Shown in pieces: positions 1-7,779 of a stretch of DNA of 15,046 bases. This stretch comes from Pseudobacteriovorax antillogorgiicola (GTDB lineage Bacteria > Bdellovibrionota_B > Oligoflexia > Oligoflexales > RGVZ01). The notes below the pieces were generated by a model. The model worked only from the letters and a program-made list of their open reading frames with translations, was not told the origin of the DNA and searched no databases. Made by a program: the position numbers and the translations under genes. Location of the stretch: positions 1 to 15,046 of the forward strand of contig CAMDGW010000042.1 of NCBI GenBank assembly GCA_945897695.1, in the 5' to 3' direction. Position 1 is the stretch's first letter. Each line of letters opens with the position of its first letter.

Positions 1-1
1 A

Positions 2-1324
2 ACCGACGACGGACATTACAAGCTGAGCTTGCTTGCCTCTGCAGATGGGTTGCGGGCTATAGCGCCCAATGACTTTAGCGCAGATGAAAATGGTACAGCT
101 AATTTTTCGTTGAGCACTTATTTTGGCGCTATCGCTCTAGAGCGCATGATGAAAATGAATAATGGATGGACAGTAACGACCACTCCCCAACTTGTTTATA
201 CTGATAATAAATTTGATGTCAATGATCTCAAGTTTAGAGTGCGCGCCCACTACTTTAGAATCCCAATGGAGTTCAGCCAAAAGATCAGCTCCGATGAGAA
301 GTTTTTTGTTGGATTTGACTATGAATATATACCATTCAAGGTCACCTACTATTTACCGAAGTTTGATCCCGATGATCCGTTTTACGATGCGGAGGAGGCT
401 CCTAAAGTTGCCGGCGAGGAGCAAGGGTCCCAGAGTAACGTCGCCTCATGGGTTGCGCGTGACTTCAAACTTGGCAATGGCGGTATTATAACTACTGGGC
501 TACGGGCTTTTTATTTGAGCTCCACAAAAAAAACGTTTGCAGATCCTAGATTGCAGTATCGGCAGGACGTAGGCGGCGGTCATACGATTAAAGGGGCAAT
601 CGGTCAATATTCTCAGTATCCACAAAATGCTGAACCTTCAAAAAAACTTGGCAATCCGGATCTTGAGTTTCCTAGGGCCTATCACTATATACTTGGTTTA
701 GAAACCACCTGGAGCGAACGATGGGACTCTGATATTCAGATTTTCTATAAGGACGTTAGGAAGGTGATTCGCAGTGATCGGGTTAAAAATTATAATAACG
801 ATGGACGCTTGGAAAGTTATGGCTTTGAGACCTTTGTGAGGCGAGCGTTGACGGAACGATGGTTTGGTTGGTTAGCCTATACGTGGTCAAGGACTCGCGA
901 GCGTCTCAATGATCGAACCGACTGGTTCATGGGCGAAAATGATCAGACTCATGTTATGAATCTTGCTGGTAGTTATCGATTGACCGCTGGTTGGGATTTA
1001 GGGGGGCGTCTCGGTTATCACACTGGCAGTACATTTACGAGTAAGCTTGGGGACTCAGTATACAACGCCAATCTTGACAAATATCAGCCACGCGCGAATA
1101 ACAAGACAAACGGAGCTCGACTCCCTGATTTTAACGAAATATCTGTTTATAGCGGCCACGATATTTTGTTTGATAACTGGAAATCGACAATACGCTGGGG
1201 CCTTGAATATTTTTGGTTCAAGCGCCAGGCTTACGGCGCCAGAACAAATTATGATTTCACCAAAGAAGAATATTTTAAGGGCATCCCTCCTATTCCGTAT
1301 TTGGAAATTCGCGGAGAATTTTAA
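2..1324 (+). CDS. TonB-dependent outer-membrane receptor, C-terminal barrel (5' end outside window)
   Basis: The frame is open from base 2, so the gene is cut by the window edge; about 440 residues are seen. TTG at 29 is not a real start. The sequence is a run of alternating amphipathic strands rich in Tyr, Trp and Phe. It contains the block NPDLEFPRAYHYILGLE and the strand pair around SYGFETFVRRALTERWFGWL, both typical of the barrel of TonB-dependent receptors. It ends in LEIRGEF with the C-terminal Phe used by the BAM assembly machinery. The N-terminal plug and TonB box are not visible, so the ligand cannot be read. Family role: energised uptake of siderophores, metal complexes, vitamins or glycans across the outer membrane. 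Its TAA stop shares a base with the ATG of ribD (TAATG), so translation of the two is probably coupled. A non-receptor barrel is less likely. Confidence 0.85.
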   Translation, partial: TDDGHYKLSLLASADGLRAIAPNDFSADENGTANFSLSTYFGAIALERMMKMNNGWTVTTTPQLVYTDNKFDVNDLKFRVRAHYFRIPMEFSQKISSDEKFFVGFDYEYIPFKVTYYLPKFDPDDPFYDAEEAPKVAGEEQGSQSNVASWVARDFKLGNGGIITTGLRAFYLSSTKKTFADPRLQYRQDVGGGHTIKGAIGQYSQYPQNAEPSKKLGNPDLEFPRAYHYILGLETTWSERWDSDIQIFYKDVRKVIRSDRVKNYNNDGRLESYGFETFVRRALTERWFGWLAYTWSRTRERLNDRTDWFMGENDQTHVMNLAGSYRLTAGWDLGGRLGYHTGSTFTSKLGDSVYNANLDKYQPRANNKTNGARLPDFNEISVYSGHDILFDNWKSTIRWGLEYFWFKRQAYGARTNYDFTKEEYFKGIPPIPYLEIRGEF

Positions 1325-2529
1325 TGTCTTTGCTCATGATCGAGCCTGATTGGTCAAAAGAAGGATCATATTGGTTTGACCTTTGGGATCATTCTGCGCG
1401 GGACTCCTTGTCGGCGGCGCTCAAAATGCCGGTGCTGGGATCCAAACTGAGCGACGATGCAGCCATGTTTCTTGCTTCGGCAGTGGCTCTGCGCGGTGCA
1501 GGCTCTGTTTCCCCCAATCCATTGGTCGGAGCAGTGATTCTTGATAAGAATGGTGGGTTTGTGTCAGTCGGGGCGCACTTGAAGCTTGGTTCTGCACACG
1601 CAGAGATCAATGCTCTCAGGGGAGCGGAAACTCGGGACCTAGACGGTGGATCTATTTTTGTGACCCTAGAGCCTTGTGCCCATGAGGGGCGAACGCCCGC
1701 ATGCGCAAAGACGCTCGCAAGAACGATGATTAGTCGGATCGTCTACGCCGTGCGAGATCCAAACCCTGCTGTTGATGGTCAAGGCCACCAGATCCTGGAA
1801 GCTGCAGGTAAAATCGTAAAAGTTGCCACACAGTGGCAGTCGCGGTGTGAGTGGGTAGCGCGAGTTTTTTTGTACAATCAAAGGTATCAGAAAGTTTTCA
1901 CTGGTTTAAAAGTTGCTAGTACTCTTGATGGAGTGATCGCTGGTGATAAGTCAAGTAGACTCTGGATCACGGGCGAACGTGCGCGTGAGATGGGGCACTT
2001 TCTTCGCCTCGAGTATGATTCAATTCTCGTGGGTATTGGTACTTTTCTACTAGATGATCCTACTTTGAATGTTCGGCACCCCGGCCTTAGCGGGCGAACG
2101 CCGCTTCGAGTTGTTCTTGATCCCAAAGATCAGATCAAAAATGAAAAGCGAAAATTCAAGATGTTGAGTGATGAGCCTTCAAAGACCTTGGTTGTCTGCC
2201 CAGGTACTGATGGGGTCGTGACGACTGGAGACCAGGGGATTATGAAGCTTAGGTTACCTGTTGATAAAAAAGGACACTTTGACTTTGGGGGCATTAAGAA
2301 GGCCTTGTGGCATCAGGGAGTCAGGAGTCTTTTGATTGAGGGAGGAGCCGGTATCTACCAATCCGCGTTGTCCTCGTCTGCCGTCGATGTTATTCATTGG
2401 TTCCTTGGCCGGACCAGCGGGCATGATGGCCTTCGTTGGTCAATCCCTCAGGAGCTAAAGGACCAATTCGCGGCAGGCTCTGGTATTATGTTGGGAGCGG
2501 ACCGATTGATTGAACTAAGTATTGATTAG
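1324..2529 (+). CDS. ribD: Bifunctional diaminohydroxyphosphoribosylaminopyrimidine deaminase / reductase RibD
   Basis: Catalyses two successive steps of riboflavin synthesis in the cytosol: zinc-dependent deamination of the pyrimidine, then NADPH-dependent reduction of the ribosyl side chain. The deaminase domain (about residues 43-170) has SPNPLVGAVI, HAEINAL (zinc ligand His92, catalytic Glu94) and PCAHEGRTPAC (zinc ligands Cys118 and Cys127). The reductase domain (about 190-400) has KVASTLDGVIA, SRLWITGERAR, the DDPTLNVR block and LLIEGGAGIY. At 401 residues it is about 35 longer than usual because of an N-terminal stretch rich in Trp and Asp. The start at 1324 is backed by GGAG at 1313-1316, 7 nt upstream; later Met codons (M35, M48) lack a comparable site. 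It overlaps the receptor gene by one base and is followed after 8 bp by another CDA-fold deaminase. No other rib gene is in view. Confidence 0.95.
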   Translation: MSLLMIEPDWSKEGSYWFDLWDHSARDSLSAALKMPVLGSKLSDDAAMFLASAVALRGAGSVSPNPLVGAVILDKNGGFVSVGAHLKLGSAHAEINALRGAETRDLDGGSIFVTLEPCAHEGRTPACAKTLARTMISRIVYAVRDPNPAVDGQGHQILEAAGKIVKVATQWQSRCEWVARVFLYNQRYQKVFTGLKVASTLDGVIAGDKSSRLWITGERAREMGHFLRLEYDSILVGIGTFLLDDPTLNVRHPGLSGRTPLRVVLDPKDQIKNEKRKFKMLSDEPSKTLVVCPGTDGVVTTGDQGIMKLRLPVDKKGHFDFGGIKKALWHQGVRSLLIEGGAGIYQSALSSSAVDVIHWFLGRTSGHDGLRWSIPQELKDQFAAGSGIMLGADRLIELSID

Positions 2530-2537
2530 AGGTGGGT

Positions 2538-2975
2538 ATGTCTGATCGTCCATCGTTTGAAGAAATTTATATGCGTCTGGCCATTACTCTTGCCGAGCGT
2601 TCGACCTGCAAGCGCCTAAAGGTTGGAACAGTTATCACCAGTACGGATTATAGGAAGGTGCTGGCCGTCGGTTATAACGGCAATGCAAGTGGTCTGCACA
2701 ATGGGTGTGATCGCGACGAAGTTGGAAATTGCGGCTGTTTGCATAGTGAAGAAAATGCGGTGATTAATTGCGACAGTCCGCGAAGCACTGAAAAAGTTGT
2801 ATTCGTGACTCATCTGCCCTGTGCCATGTGTGCAAAGCGCTTAATTAACTTAGGAAACGTTCGACGTGTGGTCTATGCTCATGACTACCGAAAACGTGAT
2901 TCAGTGGACTTATTTGCTCAAGTGGGAATCAGTGTCAGCCAGTTGAATCTTTCGGGCTATCAATCAGGTGTGTAA
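2538..2975 (+). CDS. dCMP deaminase-like (ComEB family) zinc-dependent deaminase
   Basis: Likely deaminates dCMP to dUMP for thymidylate synthesis. The 145-residue product has the cytidine deaminase fold motifs: CLHSEENAV (zinc ligand His69, catalytic Glu71) and PCAMC (zinc ligands Cys95, Cys98), with VGYNGNASG upstream as in ComEB and T4-type dCMP deaminases. The extra group His54-Cys57-Cys65-Cys67 resembles the second, structural zinc site of some dCMP deaminases (inference). The ATG at 2538 is preferred over the GTG six bases upstream because GAGG at 2529-2532 lies 5 nt before it. It sits 8 bp after ribD and 3 bp before the cation efflux gene, so it is in the same transcript. It could instead act on another cytosine derivative; the family does not settle the substrate. 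Confidence 0.85.
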   Translation: MSDRPSFEEIYMRLAITLAERSTCKRLKVGTVITSTDYRKVLAVGYNGNASGLHNGCDRDEVGNCGCLHSEENAVINCDSPRSTEKVVFVTHLPCAMCAKRLINLGNVRRVVYAHDYRKRDSVDLFAQVGISVSQLNLSGYQSGV

Positions 2976-2978
2976 AAA

Positions 2979-3866
2979 ATGTCATTGACGCACACCCATG
3001 ATCATTCTCACGGACATCATCACGCTGGTATAGCGCAGGAATCGATGCGAAATATCGCGGTGGCGTTTGGATTGAATTTCGCATTTGCATTTATTGAATT
3101 AATTGGCGGGTGGTGGACCCAAAGTATTGCAATCCAAGCAGATGCGATCCATGACTTCGGTGATTCTTTGGTCCTGGCTGCGGCCTTGGGGCTACAGTTT
3201 TGGTCCTCGGCTCAGGCAAGAGGTCGTTATACGTTTGGCTTTAAACGACTGTCGTTACTTTCCGCCTTGTCGTCTAGTCTGGTTTTGTTAATCGGTTCAG
3301 TTTACATCTGCAGTATGGCCATTGAGCGGATTTTTAGCCCGGTTACACCTGAGCTTAATGGGATGTTGCTGCTGGCTGTGCTTGGTGTCGCTGTCAATGG
3401 TTTCGCTGCCTGGAAGATGGGGCATGGTCATACACAAAACGAAAAAGCACTATCTTGGCACATGATCGAAGACCTTTTAGGTTGGATTGCTGTGCTGCTG
3501 GGAAGCTTAATCATGCGGTTTGTGGAAGCCCCATGGATTGACCCCGTCTTAAGTCTTATTATTGCGGGAATTGTGATCACTGGTGCCATGCGAAACTTCT
3601 GGTCAAGCTCGCAGCTTTTTCTGCAGGCAGCCCCAAATATCCAGCTAGAAGAGCTAAGAAGCGAGCTTTCAAAAGTCGGTGGTGTACTTCAATTGAACTC
3701 TTTTAAGGTTTGGTCCCTTGACGGTGCGCATCACGTAGCTTCCATTCATGCATCTTTGGATGGTGTCAAGGATCCCGTGGCTCGGCAGCTTATAAAATCA
3801 GACATGCGTCATATACTAAGTCATCATGGTCACTTTGATGCCACGATTGAGTGGGATGAGGCTTAA
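2979..3866 (+). CDS. Cation diffusion facilitator, probable Zn2+/H+ antiporter (CzcD/ZitB type)
   Basis: Inner-membrane exporter of 295 residues that would remove cytosolic Zn2+ in exchange for protons. A His-rich N-terminus (residues 4-15) is followed by six hydrophobic segments, at about 25-45, 50-75, 95-115, 127-146, 160-181 and 187-205, then a cytosolic C-terminal domain. The membrane metal site is readable: His58-xxx-Asp62 in helix 2 (DAIHDFGD) and His161-xxx-Asp165 in helix 5 (WHMIEDLLG). The HxxxD/HxxxD pairing is the one associated with zinc selectivity in this family; iron and manganese members carry Asp in place of one His. More His residues are found between helices 4 and 5 (GHGH) and at the C-terminus (SHHGH). 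AGGTG at 2966-2970 gives an 8-nt-spaced ribosome site. The gene ends against the minus-strand lysophospholipase, with the two stop codons sharing TTAA. Confidence 0.93.
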   Translation: MSLTHTHDHSHGHHHAGIAQESMRNIAVAFGLNFAFAFIELIGGWWTQSIAIQADAIHDFGDSLVLAAALGLQFWSSAQARGRYTFGFKRLSLLSALSSSLVLLIGSVYICSMAIERIFSPVTPELNGMLLLAVLGVAVNGFAAWKMGHGHTQNEKALSWHMIEDLLGWIAVLLGSLIMRFVEAPWIDPVLSLIIAGIVITGAMRNFWSSSQLFLQAAPNIQLEELRSELSKVGGVLQLNSFKVWSLDGAHHVASIHASLDGVKDPVARQLIKSDMRHILSHHGHFDATIEWDEA

Positions 3867-4744
3867 ACCGGAAATCCTTGCTTATCAAACCAAGATCGGA
3901 TCAGGTTGAGAGCCTGGTCATAAATTGGTCTACTTTCATTCAGTAGTTCATGAAGTCCGCCCTGAATCCAGTGAAATTCTAGGACGCTCTTTGAGTGTTG
4001 TGATGCTGTTGAAACCCAGCGCTGAATCGCAGCAGAGTCAACAACACGCTCTTCAGTTCCACAAAGAACAAGAATCGGAACGTTGATTCTGGCGATGTTT
4101 TCTGGCTGCGCAATAAACTGGGTGGCTTCGTAACTTGCTTTAACCCATTCAAAAGTGGGACTTGGGACGGGATACGGTGATTTTTGCATGAGATTGTAAC
4201 GATCAAGCGAACGCGTGAGGAGATTTTTTTCAAAACTATCAGTCCAATATTTGCCGCCGCCGCTATTGATAAAACCAAGTGAACATTTCGTGAGAATTTT
4301 TGAAAGATGATAGGCCGTGGGTGCCGGTAACGGGAAATTCGGCATTCCTATCAGTGGTGACGACAGGACAATACACCTTGGTTTAATCAGACCTTTCATG
4401 GCTGCAACGAGACCTACAAGCCCACCCATGCTGTGGCAGATCAAGTTAAAGGGCTTACCATCGGTAGCCTTGTTGACGACCATGGCCATGTCTGAGGCAT
4501 ATGTTTCATAATTGTCAATCCAGGCGCGTGCACCACCAGATGCTCCCTGGCCGCGGTGATCAAATGTGATAAAACCTGTGTCGTGTCCCAGACGAAGGTC
4601 AGTTGCTAAACCCAAGTATTTTTCCAGCCACTCTGATCGACCGTTTGCCATGACCAAATATCGCGAGGCACTTTCGGAGTTTTTACTTCTAGAGAAGCGA
4701 AGATCTAGAGTGTTTGATTTGTCTCGAACTGTTTCAATCTGCAT
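3863..4744 (-). CDS. Alpha/beta hydrolase, lysophospholipase/monoacylglycerol lipase (PldB-like)
   Basis: Predicted to cleave the acyl chain from lysophospholipids or monoacylglycerol. Numbered from the start chosen here, the 293-residue protein has FDHRGQGASG near 61-70 (a PldB hallmark), the nucleophile elbow CHSMGG with Ser105, a likely acid Asp236 in GTEERVVDSA, and the base His265 in GGLHEL. No signal peptide is visible, so it is cytosolic or membrane-peripheral. An upstream ATG at 4759 is in frame. The ATG at 4744 is preferred because GGAG (complement of 4751-4754) lies 6 nt before it. With this start the gene overlaps the end of the phosphodiesterase gene by 11 bp, which indicates translational coupling and a joint role in phospholipid breakdown. 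The exact acyl substrate is not readable. Confidence 0.85.
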   Translation of the reverse strand: MQIETVRDKSNTLDLRFSRSKNSESASRYLVMANGRSEWLEKYLGLATDLRLGHDTGFITFDHRGQGASGGARAWIDNYETYASDMAMVVNKATDGKPFNLICHSMGGLVGLVAAMKGLIKPRCIVLSSPLIGMPNFPLPAPTAYHLSKILTKCSLGFINSGGGKYWTDSFEKNLLTRSLDRYNLMQKSPYPVPSPTFEWVKASYEATQFIAQPENIARINVPILVLCGTEERVVDSAAIQRWVSTASQHSKSVLEFHWIQGGLHELLNESRPIYDQALNLIRSWFDKQGFPV

Positions 4745-5534
4745 GATGGTCTCCAGCATGAGTCAGAGGTTTTAGCAGGTCTGCCATGCGCTTATTGATA
4801 TTGACTTCATGTGCTAGCCATTGAACGAATTCAGTTGGGTAATTCGTGCAGTGACCATGAACTCCTAGCGTTTTTAATAATATCCACCAGGATTCACGGG
4901 CGATATCTTCGCCAATCATGGCTGCCCAAGTATAAACCTGCCAGCCACGGTATGAGCATTGTTCCATAAATGCCTCAGACATAAGTTCCATTCTCGGATG
5001 CACAATAGATGAAGACGTCATCTGCATGAAGTTTAGAACAGCCATGTGAGAAAAATAAGGCCAAGGTACGGCGTCGTCTCCCGTAAGGCATGCTCTCTTG
5101 ATGTCTGGGCAGTGATCTCTCATGTAGATCAGAGGCTCGGGCGAAAAGCAGGATACGATGATCTTGTCTCGGAGTGGATGCTTACCAACTATTTCTCGAA
5201 CAACTTTTGCTGTTTCGTAGTTGTTGCCCTTTATTTCGATATTGATTTCAATTCGAGGAAGAAATCTTTCGATCACCTCCTCCAGAAATGGAACCTTTTC
5301 TCCGCCCCGCTGTCTTAGTGATTCTATGTCCTTACGATCGGTGCGGGAGCAGAAGAGGTCTTTTCCAGTTGCATGCATGAGATGGTCATCGTGATTTATG
5401 ACTGCGTGGCCATCGCGGCTAAGGACCACATCGAGCTCGATACGATTGGCGCCACATGCGACGCTTTTCTCATAGGCGTCAAAACTATTTTCGAAAGATT
5501 CTTTGTTATTACCGCGATGCGCGATGACCAACAT
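4734..5534 (-). CDS. Glycerophosphodiester phosphodiesterase (GDPD, UgpQ type)
   Basis: Hydrolyses glycerophosphodiesters (the deacylated head groups of phospholipids) to glycerol-3-phosphate and an alcohol. The 266-residue protein has the family motifs: HRG at 6-8 (catalytic His6), IELDV with metal ligands Glu33 and Asp35, NHDD with catalytic His48, and IEIKG with Glu100 and Lys102. There is no signal peptide, so it is cytosolic like UgpQ rather than periplasmic like GlpQ. The start has AAGGG (complement of 5541-5545) 6 nt upstream. It is the first gene of a two-gene minus-strand operon with the PldB-like lipase, whose product would supply its substrate. It is divergent from the outer-membrane protein gene at 5712, and the 177-bp space between must hold both promoters. 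I could not fix either one with confidence. Confidence 0.92.
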   Translation of the reverse strand: MLVIAHRGNNKESFENSFDAYEKSVACGANRIELDVVLSRDGHAVINHDDHLMHATGKDLFCSRTDRKDIESLRQRGGEKVPFLEEVIERFLPRIEINIEIKGNNYETAKVVREIVGKHPLRDKIIVSCFSPEPLIYMRDHCPDIKRACLTGDDAVPWPYFSHMAVLNFMQMTSSSIVHPRMELMSEAFMEQCSYRGWQVYTWAAMIGEDIARESWWILLKTLGVHGHCTNYPTEFVQWLAHEVNINKRMADLLKPLTHAGDHHAD

Positions 5535-5711
5535 ACTAGTCCCTTTATGAGTCTACCGGGAAAAATTTACCCAGCTCCACCGCAGATTGAGGAAGAATTT
5601 GACTATCGGAGAACCGGGGTGCAGTCAGTATACAATGAAAGGAGGAGTTCTGCCGTCAGTTTTTATGAAATTGGCCTCCACTATTCCATAATATTTCGAA
5701 AGGAAATCGCC

Positions 5712-6437
5712 ATGAAAGCAGTCAAAATAGCCATTACGTCATTCGGGCTCGGGCTCATTCTGGCGTCTCAATCTGCGATGGGTGCTACGGCTAAGAAAGT
5801 TGCATCCCCAAGTTCATCCTCAAAAGGTGGCCATGATTGGTTATTCAGTTTGCCTCTGATTGCAGACCGGCCACAGCTGCGTCTTCATGCAGAGTATAAT
5901 GCAGGCCGAAGCGTTGGGATTGCCCTGGAGGCTGGAGTTATCTCCACAGTGGAGGAGCTTAGTGACGAAGAGACTGTTCTGACGGGAAACTCGCTACAGA
6001 TTAATGGACTTCAAGCTTCCCTTTTGATGAGTCGATATAGTGATGAACCAAATATGGCCGGATTTTTCTGGACTGTTGGGGCAGGCTATCGCCGCTGGGG
6101 AGCTGAATGGAAGAAGCAGGTTGCTCCCAAAGAGTCACTGCGCCTGAATATGGTTGATGAGAAAGGTTATCTCCACCACCGGGTTGAAGGTAAAGGGGGC
6201 ACAGGCCACGCCCGAATTGGCTACCGCTATGTAGCCAATGAATGGCCCCTGGCATTTGGCGCGCACATTGGGATTCGTCACATGAACTCTCAGGTCACAG
6301 ACGTAAAGGTGTCTCAGGCGGAAGAAACTAAATTAAACCTGCAGTACGCTGATCTTAGTACCGAGGAGCGTCGCAGTCTAAAAAATCGCATGATGACCAC
6401 CTCTGACATCACGATCGACTTTGGCTTAGCGTTCTAA
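5712..6437 (+). CDS. Secreted outer-membrane beta-barrel-like protein, function unknown
   Basis: I do not recognise a family. The 241-residue product starts MKAVKIAITSFGLG and has a classical signal peptide with likely cleavage after AMG (about residue 24). Beyond a Ser/Lys-rich linker (about 28-39) it shows alternating polar and non-polar strands (LRLHAEYNAGRSVGIALEAG, FFWTVGAGYRRWG, ARIGYRYV, FGAHIGIRH) and ends ITIDFGLAF. A terminal Phe after an amphipathic strand is the usual sign of an outer-membrane barrel of about 8 strands. A longer open frame reaches back to 5373, but that part lies antisense to the phosphodiesterase gene and lacks a signal. ATG 5712 has AAAGGA at 5699-5704, 7 nt upstream, and places the signal peptide at the N-terminus. 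It is monocistronic, closed by a strong terminator. Confidence 0.75.
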   Translation: MKAVKIAITSFGLGLILASQSAMGATAKKVASPSSSSKGGHDWLFSLPLIADRPQLRLHAEYNAGRSVGIALEAGVISTVEELSDEETVLTGNSLQINGLQASLLMSRYSDEPNMAGFFWTVGAGYRRWGAEWKKQVAPKESLRLNMVDEKGYLHHRVEGKGGTGHARIGYRYVANEWPLAFGAHIGIRHMNSQVTDVKVSQAEETKLNLQYADLSTEERRSLKNRMMTTSDITIDFGLAF

Positions 6438-6469
6438 TTCAGCTGACCCGGGGGGCTGATATTAGTTTC

Positions 6470-6510
6470 AAAGCAAGCGCTGGGCGATTTCGCCCAGCGC
6501 TTGCTTTTTA
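6470..6510 (+). terminator. Strong rho-independent terminator after the barrel protein gene
   Basis: Perfect 17-bp inverted repeat, left arm 6470-6486 (AAAGCAAGCGCTGGGCG) and right arm 6491-6507, with a 4-nt loop ATTT and a short T-run to 6509. It lies 32 bp after the stop codon of the barrel protein. The left arm begins with AAA, giving only a weak T-run on the other strand, so it works mainly on plus-strand transcripts. Confidence 0.93.
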
Positions 6511-6558
6511 TCGAGCGGTTTTTAATAAATTATCTTGATATTTCAGTGGCTTGGTGCG

Positions 6559-6590
6559 CTTTATCTTATAAAGTGGACATTCTGCACTTT
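6559..6590 (+). repeat. Two overlapping inverted repeats upstream of the glycosyltransferase operon
   Basis: CTTTAT (6559-6564) pairs with ATAAAG (6568-6573) across 3 nt. AAAGTG (6570-6575) pairs with CACTTT (6585-6590) across 9 nt. The repeats share four bases, so as RNA only one hairpin could form at a time; as DNA either could be an operator. Both are short and AT-rich, so chance is a real possibility. No convincing -35/-10 pair was found in 6511-6630. Confidence 0.35.
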
Positions 6591-6630
6591 CATATAGAGA
6601 ATGAGGTTTTCATTGTGGGTTCAGGGGACA

Positions 6631-7779
6631 ATGCGGGTCGCTATTGATGCTAGAATGATCAAACCGGGCAGCATGCACGGCATCGCTCGATATGTTTACG
6701 AGCTGATTCGTGGCATTTCTGCACGTGAGAAAAACTTCGACTACGTGGTTCTCGTAAATGGAGACAGCCCGCTAAAATCCGAGATTTGGCCTGATTTTAT
6801 TCGTTTTGTGGAAGTTGACTCAGCGTGGATCAGCTTTCGGGAACAATTTGAAATTCCTCAAGTCTTGAAGGAACATCGGATTGATCTGTTTCACGCGCCG
6901 TCATTTGTGGCTCCCCTGTTTTCTCCCTGCAAAATGATCATGACGATTCACGATCTTAATCACTTGGTGTTGCCACACTTCTACACACCTTTTCACCAGG
7001 TTTATTACCGTGTTTTTGTAAAGAGCTGCATTGCTCGCTCGACATACATTTTGACAGTCAGTCAATTTTCTAAGCAAGAGATTGTTCGAACGCTTTCGCT
7101 CGATCCCTCAAAGATTTTTGTGACCTATAACGGTGTGAGTGATCTTTATCGCCCAGTATCTGATCCAGATACTCTCAACTACGTCAGAGAGATTTACGAG
7201 CTTCCAGACGAATTTATACTTTGCGTGTCCAACAACAAGCCTCATAAAAACGTTCAACAGCTCGTCCGAGCGTATTGTCAGTCAAATGTTGAGATTCCGT
7301 TGGTGTTAGCAACTCCTATTGATACAGCTTTGCTGAGATTAGCGGAATCTTTCAATAAGAAACATCTGATCTACTTCTCCAAATTTATTGCAGAAGAGCA
7401 CTTACCAGCTGTCTATTCAATGACCAAGCTTTTCGTTTATCCTTCAACCTACGAAGGTTTTGGTTTGCCACCACTGGAAGCAATGAGCTGCGGTGCACCG
7501 GTCGTCGTGGCGCGCTCCTCTTCTTTGCCTGAAGTTGTGGGGGACTACGCAATATTTGCTGATCCATACGACTACATGGATATTGCGCGAACGCTTGAGC
7601 GTGGAATCAGTGATGAAGATTTTAGGCGCAAATCCCGTATCGGAATTGCGGAGCACCGAAAAAAATTCTCGTGGGATGTGATGACTGATCAAACCCTGGC
7701 GCTCTACCGCAGCTGTCTTGGCACTGGACCTAGTCCTGAACCTGAGACATTCGAAGTCGCCTCAGGGGTTGTTTCATGA
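6631..7779 (+). CDS. GT4-family glycosyltransferase (first of a tandem pair)
   Basis: GT-B fold retaining glycosyltransferase, probably mannosyl- or other hexosyltransferase for O-antigen, capsule or exopolysaccharide, acting at the cytosolic face of the inner membrane. In the 382-residue protein the N-terminal domain opens MRVAIDARMI with GIARY nearby and continues through IHDLNH. The C-terminal donor domain carries NNKPHKN (about 201-207) and the EX7E motif EGFGLPPLE (Glu275 and Glu283), followed by GAPVV and SSLPEVVG. An ATG at 6601 would add ten residues. ATG 6631 is preferred because the family normally begins at MRVAIDAR and because AGGGG at 6623-6627 lies just upstream, though its 3-nt spacing is tight. 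The gene overlaps its paralogue downstream by 4 bp (ATGA). Donor and acceptor sugars are not readable. Confidence 0.88.
   Translation: MRVAIDARMIKPGSMHGIARYVYELIRGISAREKNFDYVVLVNGDSPLKSEIWPDFIRFVEVDSAWISFREQFEIPQVLKEHRIDLFHAPSFVAPLFSPCKMIMTIHDLNHLVLPHFYTPFHQVYYRVFVKSCIARSTYILTVSQFSKQEIVRTLSLDPSKIFVTYNGVSDLYRPVSDPDTLNYVREIYELPDEFILCVSNNKPHKNVQQLVRAYCQSNVEIPLVLATPIDTALLRLAESFNKKHLIYFSKFIAEEHLPAVYSMTKLFVYPSTYEGFGLPPLEAMSCGAPVVVARSSSLPEVVGDYAIFADPYDYMDIARTLERGISDEDFRRKSRIGIAEHRKKFSWDVMTDQTLALYRSCLGTGPSPEPETFEVASGVVS

Noticed and set aside
4317..4775. Plus-strand open frames inside the minus-strand lipase and phosphodiesterase genes
   Set aside because: Antisense shadows without ribosome sites or recognisable protein character.
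5599..5636. TTGACT and TACAAT as a promoter for the barrel gene
   Set aside because: Spacing is 26 bp, far outside the usual 16-18; TACAAT alone could be a -10 but has no matching -35.
5635..5691. 18-codon ORF (MKGGVLPS...) before the barrel gene, a possible leader peptide
   Set aside because: No ribosome site upstream and no run of regulatory codons; likely chance.
5373..5711. In-frame N-terminal extension of the barrel protein back to 5373
   Set aside because: The stretch lies antisense to the phosphodiesterase gene; a signal peptide and a good ribosome site begin at 5712.
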